From positions 42,503 through 106,502 of the forward strand of contig CAKOOV010000003.1 in assembly GCA_934098435.1 (NCBI GenBank): a DNA stretch of 64,000 bases, in the 5' to 3' direction. Numbering within the stretch: position 1 is the first letter of the stretch; the number at the start of each line of letters is the position of its first letter. Of this stretch, positions 8,368-15,617 are shown piece by piece. The DNA is from an uncultured Bacilli bacterium. Lineage in GTDB: Bacteria > Bacillota_I > Bacilli_A > RF39 > UBA660. The notes beneath the pieces were generated by a model, which saw only the letters and a program-made list of their open reading frames with translations, was not told the DNA's origin and searched no databases. The translations under genes and the position numbers were made by a program.

Positions 8368-9045
8368 ATGAAAAAAGAATATTATGAAGCATATGAAGAT
8401 AGATATAAAGATGCTTATGATAATAATATGCTATGGGAAATAACAGATTTTAGTAAAGATGTAGTTAAAGTAATAAAAGATTATAATATCACTAAGAATA
8501 ATAGTATATTAGAAGTAGGATGTGGAGAAGGTAGAGATATAATTCATTTACTTAATATAGGTTATCATAATATATTAGGTATTGATTACTCTAAAACAGT
8601 AATTAATAAATGTAATGAACTAACTAATAATAAATATGTAGATAATTTTAAATCCTTAGATATAATAAAAGATAAATTAAATAAAAAGTATGACTTTATC
8701 TATTCCGTAGCGGTCATTCATATGTTTTTAAAAGAAGAACATCGTAACTTATTTTATAAGTTTATATATGAACATTTAAATGATAATGGAATTGCTCTAG
8801 TTATATCTATGGGTGATGGTACTAATACTTATAAGTCTAATATTAATGATGCTTTTAAGAAAGTAGTAAGAAAAAATATAAATACTAATAAAAAAATAAT
8901 AGTAACTAATACTTCATGTAATATAGTAGACCTTACTACTTTTAAAGAAGAAATTATAAAAAATAATTTTAAGATAATTAAATGTTATATTAGTAGTGAT
9001 ATACCTAATTTTGATAAGTGCATGTGTGCTATTATTTCTAAATAA
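8368..9045 (+). CDS. class I SAM-dependent methyltransferase
   Basis: Motif I is ILEVGCGEGRDIIHLL (about residues 49-64), the acidic residue after strand 2 is in LGIDYSK, and motif IV is FIYSVAVIHMF. This is a small-molecule-type class I methyltransferase of 225 residues. It lies between two ORF6N paralogues and directly behind a GNAT gene, so both may have been inserted together between the duplicated copies. The target is unknown. A terminator follows at 9070. Confidence 0.82.
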   Translation: MKKEYYEAYEDRYKDAYDNNMLWEITDFSKDVVKVIKDYNITKNNSILEVGCGEGRDIIHLLNIGYHNILGIDYSKTVINKCNELTNNKYVDNFKSLDIIKDKLNKKYDFIYSVAVIHMFLKEEHRNLFYKFIYEHLNDNGIALVISMGDGTNTYKSNINDAFKKVVRKNINTNKKIIVTNTSCNIVDLTTFKEEIIKNNFKIIKCYISSDIPNFDKCMCAIISK

Positions 9046-9069
9046 AAATAAATTAAAACAAGATTAAAT

Positions 9070-9097
9070 AGGCAGATCTGAATGTTCTGCTTTTATT
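9070..9097 (+). terminator. terminator after the methyltransferase gene
   Basis: GCAGA (9072-9076) pairs with TCTGC (9086-9090), extended by two weaker pairs, and is followed by TTTTATTT. Confidence 0.5.
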
Positions 9098-9141
9098 TAT
9101 GATGGTAGTAAAGAAATTACTAAAAAACGTGTATTTTAATA

Positions 9142-9170
9142 TTGACATCACCAGGTATTTATATTATCAT
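9142..9170 (+). promoter_or_regulatory. repeated promoter of ORF6N paralogue 3
   Basis: TTGACA (9142-9147) and TATCAT (9165-9170), 17 bases apart, followed by the inverted ATGATAA copy. It is the third copy of the block found at 5922 and 6874. About 20 extra bases separate it from the ribosome site. Confidence 0.65.
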
Positions 9171-9231
9171 AAACAATAAGACAATGATAAAAGAGATATA
9201 ACTTTTTAGAAATCAAAGAAAGGATGATGTG

Positions 9232-10107
9232 ATGAACAAGATAGTTGTAAGTGATAATATAAAGATAGAAAATATGATATATGAAATTAGAGGTAAACAG
9301 GTAATGTTAGATTCTGATTTGGCTAAACTCTATAATGTAGAAACAAAAAGAATAAACGAAGCGGTTAAAAATAATATAGAAAAATTTCCAGAAAGATATT
9401 GCTTTAAACTTTCTGATAACGAAAGTAATAATCTTTTGGTCGAAATTTTCGACCAAAAAATAGAAAAACGTGGAGGTAAGTATAAAAATCCCAGAGTTTT
9501 TACCGAGCAAGGCGTATATATGCTTGCTACAATCTTAAAAAGTAAAGAAGCAACAAAGATAACAATTACAATAATGGATGCATTCGTAGCAATGAAAAGT
9601 ATAATAAATACTTCACTAATAGAACAGAAGTATTTTAATGAATTAACTATAAAAAATACAGAAGATATAAAAATATTACAAGAATCTTTTGATAAGTTAA
9701 ATACAAAAGAAAGTAATAATCATATATTTTATGAAGGACAGATATATGATTCATATTCTCTACTTATAGATATATTATCTAAAGCAAAGAAAGAAATAAT
9801 TATAATAGATAATTATGCAGGTAAAAAACTATTTGATATCATTAAAGATATTAATATCAAAGTAAAAATATATACAGAAAATATAGATAATATTTCTAAA
9901 GAGAAGTATGAAAAACAATATAATAATTTAGAAATAATAAATACCAATATATTTCATGATAGATTTATTATAATAGATAATAAACTATTATATCATTCAG
10001 GAGCATCATTTAAAGATTTAGGTAAGAAGTGTTTTGCTATTACTAAAATGGAAGATAATAATATATTAAAAGAATTATTAAATAAACTAAAAAAATATTA
10101 TGAGTAA
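9232..10107 (+). CDS. ORF6N-domain DNA-binding protein with PLD-like C-terminal domain, paralogue 3
   Basis: The domain order matches the copies at 5991 and 6943. The private core reads LYNVETKRINEAVKNNIEKFPERYCF and PRVFTEQGVYMLATIL. The AFVAMKSIINTSLIEQKY stretch matches paralogue 1, a short diverged piece FNELTIKNTEDI follows, and the rest is nearly identical to both others. The ATG at 9232 is preferred over the GTG one codon upstream, because AAAGG-to-ATG spacing then equals that of the other copies. A 25-base palindrome lies in codons 68-76. It is separated from paralogue 2 by the GNAT and methyltransferase genes. Confidence 0.8.
   Translation: MNKIVVSDNIKIENMIYEIRGKQVMLDSDLAKLYNVETKRINEAVKNNIEKFPERYCFKLSDNESNNLLVEIFDQKIEKRGGKYKNPRVFTEQGVYMLATILKSKEATKITITIMDAFVAMKSIINTSLIEQKYFNELTIKNTEDIKILQESFDKLNTKESNNHIFYEGQIYDSYSLLIDILSKAKKEIIIIDNYAGKKLFDIIKDINIKVKIYTENIDNISKEKYEKQYNNLEIINTNIFHDRFIIIDNKLLYHSGASFKDLGKKCFAITKMEDNNILKELLNKLKKYYE
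9434..9458. repeat. palindrome inside ORF6N paralogue 3
   Basis: TTTTGGTCGAAA (9434-9445) and its exact reverse complement (9447-9458) flank a single T. It encodes LLVEIFDQK. The sequence is unrelated to the palindromes at 6200 and 7140. Confidence 0.85.
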
Positions 10108-10162
10108 GACCCTAGGCTTACTCATACCACGAAAAACATAAACTTATTTATGGTTGAAGTGG
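10099..10162 (-). other. twin-hairpin element on the minus strand (10.1 kb)
   Basis: On the minus strand a first hairpin runs from GTGG at 10159-10162 to CCAC at 10127-10130, with inner pairing. It is followed directly by a nine-base-pair stem (10126-10118 with 10107-10099) capped by GCC-TAGG-GTC. It overlaps the stop codon of ORF6N paralogue 3, as the 7.8 kb copy overlaps that of paralogue 2. Confidence 0.65.
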
Positions 10163-10191
10163 TATATAAAAATGAATGTAACAAGAAAAGG

Positions 10192-10220
10192 TTGACACAC
10201 ATAAAATAATATGGTATATT
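10192..10220 (+). promoter_or_regulatory. promoter of the leader peptide and ABC exporter
   Basis: TTGACA (10192-10197) and TATATT (10215-10220) at 17-base spacing. Confidence 0.7.
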
Positions 10221-10253
10221 TAATTTGAATTTAAAGAGAGAGGAGTGAAAATC

Positions 10254-10349
10254 ATGAAGATGATGACTTTAAGTTTAAAAGATTTTAATAGTGATAGAGT
10301 AGTTTTAAAGAAAAGTGGAATTCTTCTATGTTTTTCACATACTTTGTAA
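10254..10349 (+). CDS. leader peptide (31 aa) upstream of the ABC exporter
   Basis: A short reading frame, MKMMTLSLKDFNSDRVVLKK followed by SGILLCFSHTL, has a strong GAGAGGAGTG ribosome site and its own promoter. It ends 30 bases before a terminator that precedes the exporter gene. Bases 10296-10308 inside it can pair over 13 positions with 10377-10389, which contains the 5' arm of that terminator. This arrangement is like bmrB in front of bmrCD in Bacillus subtilis, where ribosome stalling on the leader controls a multidrug ABC exporter. A secreted signal or RiPP precursor is the alternative; no modification enzyme is next to it. Confidence 0.6.
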   Translation: MKMMTLSLKDFNSDRVVLKKSGILLCFSHTL

Positions 10350-10378
10350 TAAGTAAAAATAATTAATTATATTAAATT

Positions 10379-10412
10379 AGAACTACTTTATAAATAAGTA
10401 GTTCTTTTATTT
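10379..10412 (+). terminator. attenuator terminator before the ABC exporter
   Basis: AGAACTACTT (10379-10388) pairs perfectly with 10396-10405 around a seven-base loop, followed by TTTTATTT. The next gene's ribosome site, GGAGGTG, lies directly behind it, so the hairpin sits between the leader peptide and the exporter. It competes with pairing to 10296-10308. Confidence 0.8.
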
Positions 10413-10424
10413 GGAGGTGTAAAT

Positions 10425-12155
10425 ATGCAAAGCTTAAAAGAATTTAGACCTCTATTAAAACTAGTTAAAGAAGATATAAGTAAACTTATATTTGCAAGTA
10501 TCATAATATTCATATCTGGATTATGTGAAGTATTTACTGGCTATTTAAACGGTAGAGTAGTAGAAGAGATAACTATGTTAGATATAAAAAATGCTTTAAT
10601 ATTTTTAGGAATATATTTTATATTAGAAATAACAATGGATGGAGTAGTATTACATCATGCCAATTCAATACTATATAAAGAAGAAAGTAAATTAACAAGA
10701 AAGTTAGGCTTTTATACATATAAGAAAGCATTATCTCTGCCTCCTGTAGCTTACGAAAAAATGTCATCAGGAGAAATAATAAACAGAATAACAAGTGATG
10801 CTGATACTTTAAGTTTTGCTTTTGGTAGATTATTAAACATGATATCATCACTTATAGCATCACTAATAGTTATAATCTATATATTCATAAACTCTTGGAT
10901 AATAGGAGTAGAAATAATATTTATTGTATCTATATTATTCCTAATATTAAAAAAATATAATCCATTACTTAAAGAAACACATAAAGAAAGAAGAAAAGAG
11001 CAAGATAAGTTTACTTCTTTAACTACTGAATCAATTAGAGGTATAAGAGAAATAAAAACATTAGGTATTAAAAATAACCTAATTAGTGATATGACTAGCA
11101 TCATTAAAGATATATACAAAAAATCAAGTGAAGAAATAGATATCCAAAAGAGTTTTAATATAAAGACTAGATTATTAAAATCAATATTAGAATGTGGAGT
11201 ATTTGCTACTTGTGTCGTATTATTATACAATAAGATGATAAGTTTAACATTCTTTATTGCCATGACATATTATGTATATCGTTTTACCTGGTTAATAGAA
11301 AACATAAATGATTTAACACAAACATATCAAAAGGTTAGTGTATCAATATCAAGAGTAAATGATATATTAGAGAATAGATTATATAAAGATGAAGAGTTTG
11401 GTAATAAGAAGTTAGTTAATGTTAAAGGGGTAATCGAATTTAAAAATGTTAATTTTAATTATCCTGATGAAGGAAATATCTTAAATAATTTTAGTTTAAA
11501 GATTGAACCTAATAAGAAGGTTGCCATAGTAGGAGCATCAGGCCAAGGTAAGAGCACTTTATTTAATCTAATTACTAGAATATTTGATACTACTAGTGGA
11601 GAAATATTATTAGATGGTATTAATATTAAAGACTTAAGTGAAGAAGAATTAAGAAAACATATATCAATAATTAGACAAGAACCTTTTGTTTTTAATAGAA
11701 CTATTAAAGAAAATTTTAAATTAATTAATAAGAATATATCACTTAAAAAGATAAGAGAATATTCTAAGATGGCTTACTTAGATGATTATATTATGTCTTT
11801 ACCTAAAGAATATGACACATTATTAGGAGAGTCTGGTATTAACTTATCTGGTGGGCAAAAACAAAGACTATCTATTGCTAGAACATTATCTAAAGGTAGT
11901 GAAGTAATATTATTTGATGAAGCTACTTCAGCTTTAGATAACAATTCACAAGATTATATTAAGAAGACTATTGATAATTTAGTTGATGATCATACTATTG
12001 TAATAGTAGCACATAGATTATCTACAATCATTGATGCTGATATTATTCATGTTGTGGATAATGGTAAAGTAATAGCTACTGGTAAACATAAAGAATTATT
12101 AAATAGTTGTAAGATATATAGAAATCTTTATGAAACCGAATCTTTAAATTCATAA
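10425..12155 (+). CDS. ABC exporter half-transporter (membrane plus ATPase domains)
   Basis: This type I exporter of 576 residues has six predicted membrane helices in about residues 1-300, with no C39 peptidase domain at the front, and an ATPase domain behind. Walker A is GASGQGKST, the Q-loop is in IRQEPFVF, the signature is NLSGGQKQR, Walker B is VILFDEATSALD and the switch is VAHRLST. The fold acts as a dimer; with no partner gene beside it, a homodimer is likely. Its leader-peptide attenuator suggests induction by a ribosome-active compound and a drug or peptide efflux role. That is inference. Confidence 0.87.
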   Translation: MQSLKEFRPLLKLVKEDISKLIFASIIIFISGLCEVFTGYLNGRVVEEITMLDIKNALIFLGIYFILEITMDGVVLHHANSILYKEESKLTRKLGFYTYKKALSLPPVAYEKMSSGEIINRITSDADTLSFAFGRLLNMISSLIASLIVIIYIFINSWIIGVEIIFIVSILFLILKKYNPLLKETHKERRKEQDKFTSLTTESIRGIREIKTLGIKNNLISDMTSIIKDIYKKSSEEIDIQKSFNIKTRLLKSILECGVFATCVVLLYNKMISLTFFIAMTYYVYRFTWLIENINDLTQTYQKVSVSISRVNDILENRLYKDEEFGNKKLVNVKGVIEFKNVNFNYPDEGNILNNFSLKIEPNKKVAIVGASGQGKSTLFNLITRIFDTTSGEILLDGINIKDLSEEELRKHISIIRQEPFVFNRTIKENFKLINKNISLKKIREYSKMAYLDDYIMSLPKEYDTLLGESGINLSGGQKQRLSIARTLSKGSEVILFDEATSALDNNSQDYIKKTIDNLVDDHTIVIVAHRLSTIIDADIIHVVDNGKVIATGKHKELLNSCKIYRNLYETESLNS

Positions 12156-12158
12156 TAG

Positions 12159-12224
12159 CCTATGAAGCCTTAAGTTAATCTTAAGTCTTCATTAGGTATC
12201 ATAGAGCCTGTAGTCTCTATGATA
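12159..12224 (+). other. twin-hairpin element 3, first hairpin extended
   Basis: Hairpin 1 has outer stem CCTATGAA (12159-12166) with TTCATTAGG (12188-12196, one bulge) and cap GCC...GTC. Here the usual four-base top is replaced by a further stem TTAAG-TTAAT-CTTAA. Hairpin 2 pairs 12197-12205 with 12216-12224 around GCCTGTAGTC. The extension shows that GCC and GTC are opposed in a stem and are not simply a loop sequence. Confidence 0.75.
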
Positions 12225-12329
12225 AAATATATTTTAAGAAGTATTTGAAAGAATACTTTAATATAAATGTTAATCGCTTCTAGGTGGTGCGAGCAATAAA
12301 TGATCTCGGTTGTAAATGTTAGGACTTAT

Positions 12330-12385
12330 ATGAGAATATTGTAATACACTAAAGAAACTATTAAATAAATTAAAAAGATGTAACA
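12330..12385 (+). pseudogene. remnant of an ORF6N/PLD-like gene 3' end
   Basis: The sequence around 12355-12382 encodes KELLNKLKK in broken frame. It closely resembles the last codons of the three ORF6N paralogues (KELLNKLKKYYE), and the bases before it resemble the preceding part with small changes. It suggests a fourth copy once lay here and was mostly lost. The match is short, so this call is tentative. Confidence 0.4.
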
Positions 12386-12400
12386 AATATAAATAAAATG

Positions 12401-12543
12401 TTGACAAAACATAAAATAAATTATATAGTTATAGCAAGTGAGGAGATATATAAAGCTATCTCGGGATAAAACCTACACGTATTTTATAATTAATAAAATC
12501 CGGAGTCACTATTCTTATATAGAATAGTTGCCTTCGGTTTTTT
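12401..12543 (+). promoter_or_regulatory. promoter and structured leader with terminator before the phosphodiesterase operon
   Basis: TTGACA (12401-12406) and TATAGT (12424-12429), 17 bases apart, predict a start near 12436. The RNA can fold as an outer stem GTGAGG (12438-12443) with CCTaCAC (12472-12478), an inner stem GAGATA/TATCTC (12443-12448/12457-12462), a hairpin ATTTTAT/ATAAAAT (12481-12499), and a strong terminator CCGGAG/CTTCGG with inner CTATTC/GAATAG (12500-12537) followed by six T. No open reading frame lies within it. It looks like a riboswitch of a class I do not recognise. Confidence 0.6.
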
Positions 12544-12580
12544 CTATATATATGTTAATATTGGAAAGGAAGTAGATAAA

Positions 12581-13708
12581 ATGGATAAGTTTATATTACC
12601 AGAATATGATAATAGTATTGTTAGTTTAGCATCTAGTATTAGAAGATATTTTGAACTTGATGTTTATCATAATACTTTAAGTGATATTGATAAAATGTTA
12701 GATGAATATAAACCAAGAAATGTAGTAGTTATATTATTTGATGGAATGGGATCAAGATTAATAAAAAAATCATTAGGAGAGAATAGTTTTCTATATAGAA
12801 ATATGTTAAAAGAAATATCTTCAGTAGTACCCGCTACTACAACAGCTTCAACTACATCAATGCTTACTGGTCTTTCGCCAATGGAACACGGTTGGCTTGC
12901 TTGGGATTTATATTTTAAAAAAGAAAATAAAATAGTAACAATGTTTACTAACAAAATTAAAGATACTGATATAGCTGCTGATAGTGTATCACTAGCTAGA
13001 AAATATTTTCCATATAAAAATATTTGTGAATTAATAAATGAAAAAGGCAAATATTATTCAAAAATAATTGCTCCATTTAATGAAAATAAATATGAAGATA
13101 TCGATGATATGATAAGTAAAATTAAAAGTAGTTTAAATGTTAAAGATAAAAATTACATTTATGTATATAATCCTGAACCAGATACTACTATGCATATTAC
13201 TGGTACTGATAGTAAAGAAACTAGAGATTATTTTGAATTAATTAATAAAAAAACCGAAGAATTATATAATACTATATCTGATGATACATTACTTATTGTA
13301 GTAGCAGATCATGGCCATATTAATTGTGATACTATTATATTAGAAGATTATAAAGATATATTCGATACACTTGCTGAAGATACATCCTTTGAAGGAAGAC
13401 TATGTAGTTTTAAAATAAAAGATGATAGAGAGGAAGAATTTGTTTATCTATTTAATAAATATTTTAGTAATTATTTTATATTAATGACTAAAGAAGAACT
13501 TATTAATAGTAAGTTATTAGGTAATGGTACTGAACATAAATATTTTAGAGATTCACTAGGAGATTATTTTGCTCTAGCTTATAGCAATAAATATTTTAAA
13601 TATAGGAATGTAGGTCATATTCATAAATCAACCCATGCTGGTTTAACTGAAGATGAGATGAAGATACCATTAATTGTTTTAAATAAATGTAAAGTTAAGA
13701 GAAAGTAG
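12581..13708 (+). CDS. type I phosphodiesterase/nucleotide pyrophosphatase family protein
   Basis: This is an alkaline-phosphatase-superfamily enzyme of 375 residues that should hydrolyse phosphodiester or pyrophosphate bonds at a two-metal site. LFDGMGSRLIKKSL carries the first metal Asp, VPATTTASTTSMLTGLSP carries the nucleophile Thr, and VADHGH and GHIHKSTHAGL carry further metal ligands. There is no signal peptide, so it acts in the cytoplasm. Ribosome site GGAAAGGAAG. It is the first gene behind the leader at 12401 and heads a series of closely spaced small-molecule enzymes. The substrate is unknown. Confidence 0.8.
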   Translation: MDKFILPEYDNSIVSLASSIRRYFELDVYHNTLSDIDKMLDEYKPRNVVVILFDGMGSRLIKKSLGENSFLYRNMLKEISSVVPATTTASTTSMLTGLSPMEHGWLAWDLYFKKENKIVTMFTNKIKDTDIAADSVSLARKYFPYKNICELINEKGKYYSKIIAPFNENKYEDIDDMISKIKSSLNVKDKNYIYVYNPEPDTTMHITGTDSKETRDYFELINKKTEELYNTISDDTLLIVVADHGHINCDTIILEDYKDIFDTLAEDTSFEGRLCSFKIKDDREEEFVYLFNKYFSNYFILMTKEELINSKLLGNGTEHKYFRDSLGDYFALAYSNKYFKYRNVGHIHKSTHAGLTEDEMKIPLIVLNKCKVKRK

Positions 13709-13717
13709 GTGAATGTT

Positions 13718-14407
13718 ATGATAATATTATTTAGTGGTTGTGATAAAGCAAAAGGCTTTAATCCTAGAATAAAAGAAATTATAAATAAAGAATTAAATGA
13801 TTATAATAGTATGGCTATTATATGTGCTAAAGATGATTATAGTAAGAATGATACTTTAATAGATGGTACTAGTGATAAAATGGGTATAAGAAGTATGTTT
13901 AATAGTGTTAAAAAATTTTATTTAATAGATAGAAGGACTTCTATTAACGATATGATAAATATAATAAAGAAAGTAGATATTATATATTTATTTGGAGGTA
14001 ATCCTTTAATACAACTAGATATAATTAAGAGAATAGATTATAAAGAATTATTTAAAGATAAAGTATTACTTGGATTTTCTGCGGGTAGCATGAACTTAGG
14101 TAAGATAGGGTATTATTCTAAAGATGATGATTATGATAAGATATTCTTCTATGAAGGATTAGGTTTTACTGATACAACTATTGATCCTCATTTTGATATT
14201 AATAATAAAGAGCAAGTAAATGAAATAGTTAATAGTTCTTATAAACATAGAATAATAGGCTTACCTAATGATTCTTGTATAGTAATAAAAGATAAGAATA
14301 CTTATTATATTAATAATTATTTTGTAGTAAAAGATGGCAAAATTGAAGAAAGAAAAGGAGATGATTTATATGAAAAACATAGGAACAATAGAATTAGAAG
14401 CAAATAG
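13718..14407 (+). CDS. peptidase S51 (dipeptidase E-like) family protein, copy 1
   Basis: The fold is that of S51 peptidases related to glutamine amidotransferases. The nucleophile Ser lies in LLGFSAGSMNLG, the oxyanion region in IYLFGGNPLIQLDII, and the likely catalytic His in IDPHFD. Such proteins cleave Asp-X dipeptides or cyanophycin; this subgroup is uncharacterised. The ATG at 13718 is preferred over GTG 13709, because AGGTGA lies at good distance. Its last 38 bases overlap the following GNAT gene. A diverged paralogue is at 14938. Confidence 0.78.
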   Translation: MIILFSGCDKAKGFNPRIKEIINKELNDYNSMAIICAKDDYSKNDTLIDGTSDKMGIRSMFNSVKKFYLIDRRTSINDMINIIKKVDIIYLFGGNPLIQLDIIKRIDYKELFKDKVLLGFSAGSMNLGKIGYYSKDDDYDKIFFYEGLGFTDTTIDPHFDINNKEQVNEIVNSSYKHRIIGLPNDSCIVIKDKNTYYINNYFVVKDGKIEERKGDDLYEKHRNNRIRSK

Positions 14408-14948
14408 ACTTCTATTTAGAAAAGCAAGTATTAATGACTCTAAAGATATGTTTAATAATTGGGCTAGTGATAAAGAAGTAACTAAGTATCTATCTTGGGA
14501 TGCTTATGAAAAAGAAGAAAATGCCGTAAGTTATCTTAAATACCTAGAAGAAGAATATACAAAAGATAACTTTTATAACTGGATAGTAGTATCAAAAGAA
14601 GATAATACTCCCATTGGTACAATTGGAGCAGTAGATATTGATATAAAAAATAATACTGTAGAAATAGGATATTGTTATGGAAGAAAATGGTGGGGTAAAG
14701 GCCTAGCTACAGAATCATTAAAAAGAGTAATAAAATTCTTTTTTGAAGAAGTAGAAGTAGAAACAATTTATGCTGATCATATAGATGCAAATCCCGCTAG
14801 TGGAAAAGTAATGGAAAAAGCAGGAATGAAATATGAAGGCACAATGAGAAAAAGAGTACTTAATAAAGTTACTAAAAAGCAAGCCGATATGATCTATTAT
14901 TCCATTACTAAAGAAGACTACTTTAAAGGAGACAATCATGAAAATTAA
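14370..14948 (+). CDS. GNAT N-acetyltransferase, RimJ/RimL type
   Basis: The protein begins IELEANRLLFRKASINDSKDMF, the usual start of RimJ/RimL-like acetyltransferases. It has the acetyl-CoA loop YGRKWWGKGLATESLKRVIKF and the later NPASGKVMEKAGMKYEGTMR. At 192 residues it has family length. AAGGAG nine bases before ATG 14370 fixes the start; a longer in-frame reading exists but lacks a ribosome site. It lies between two S51 peptidase-like genes, overlapping both. Members acetylate protein N-termini or small amines. Confidence 0.85.
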   Translation: MKNIGTIELEANRLLFRKASINDSKDMFNNWASDKEVTKYLSWDAYEKEENAVSYLKYLEEEYTKDNFYNWIVVSKEDNTPIGTIGAVDIDIKNNTVEIGYCYGRKWWGKGLATESLKRVIKFFFEEVEVETIYADHIDANPASGKVMEKAGMKYEGTMRKRVLNKVTKKQADMIYYSITKEDYFKGDNHEN

Positions 14949-15579
14949 TTATATGTTTAGTAGAATAGATAGAAATAAAGGGTTTAATGATAATCAAAAG
15001 AAGTATATAAAAGAAGATATAGAGAATAATATGTCTATTACTTTTATAGCAAGTTTATTTGATGAATATGAAAGAAATGATACTCAGGTAAAAGAAATTA
15101 TTAATGTATTTAAAAATATAGATATTAATTTTAAAGAAGTAAATTTAATAGATAATAGAGTATCTAAAGAAGATGCTTATAAATATATAGAAAAAACAGA
15201 TATAGTTTATTTAATGGGTGGTAGTCCACAGTTAGAAATGAAATCTATTATAGAATATAATTTATTTAATATATTAAGGGATAGAAATGGTATTACTATT
15301 GGTACTAGTGCAGGTGCTATGAATCAAACAGATAGAGTAATATATAAAGATGATTTTAAAAACTATGAATTAGTAGATTATCAAGGATTAGGTTTTATTA
15401 ATTTAAATATATATCCTCACTTTGATATTAATAATAAAGAATATATGGATGAAGTATTTGAAGTTAGCAAATATACTAGAATAATAGGATTACCTAATGA
15501 ATCATTTATTAGAATAAAAGATAATAATATAGATTTTGTAGGTAAACATTATTTTATAGAGAATGGTGTAATTGAATAA
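14938..15579 (+). CDS. peptidase S51 (dipeptidase E-like) family protein, copy 2
   Basis: This is a paralogue of the gene at 13718, with the same motifs: VYLMGGSPQLEM, the nucleophile Ser in IGTSAGAMNQ, YPHFDINNKE and IIGLPNESFIRI. It is 213 residues long and lacks the 24-residue tail of copy 1. It overlaps the end of the GNAT gene by 11 bases. Two copies around an acetyltransferase in one operon suggest related substrates. Confidence 0.78.
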   Translation: MKINYMFSRIDRNKGFNDNQKKYIKEDIENNMSITFIASLFDEYERNDTQVKEIINVFKNIDINFKEVNLIDNRVSKEDAYKYIEKTDIVYLMGGSPQLEMKSIIEYNLFNILRDRNGITIGTSAGAMNQTDRVIYKDDFKNYELVDYQGLGFINLNIYPHFDINNKEYMDEVFEVSKYTRIIGLPNESFIRIKDNNIDFVGKHYFIENGVIE

Positions 15580-15617
15580 GGTAATATAATAAAAACTAAA
15601 ATGGAGAAAAAATAATA

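Noticed and set aside
5922..10107. ORF6N array as an invertible shufflon
   Set aside because: All copies have the same direction, no recombinase gene is near, and the palindromes differ, so inversion between them is not possible. Gene conversion or deletion is more likely.
10254..10349. Leader peptide as a RiPP precursor
   Set aside because: No modification enzyme or C39 peptidase is adjacent, and the pairing with the terminator explains the arrangement better. It is kept as an alternative.
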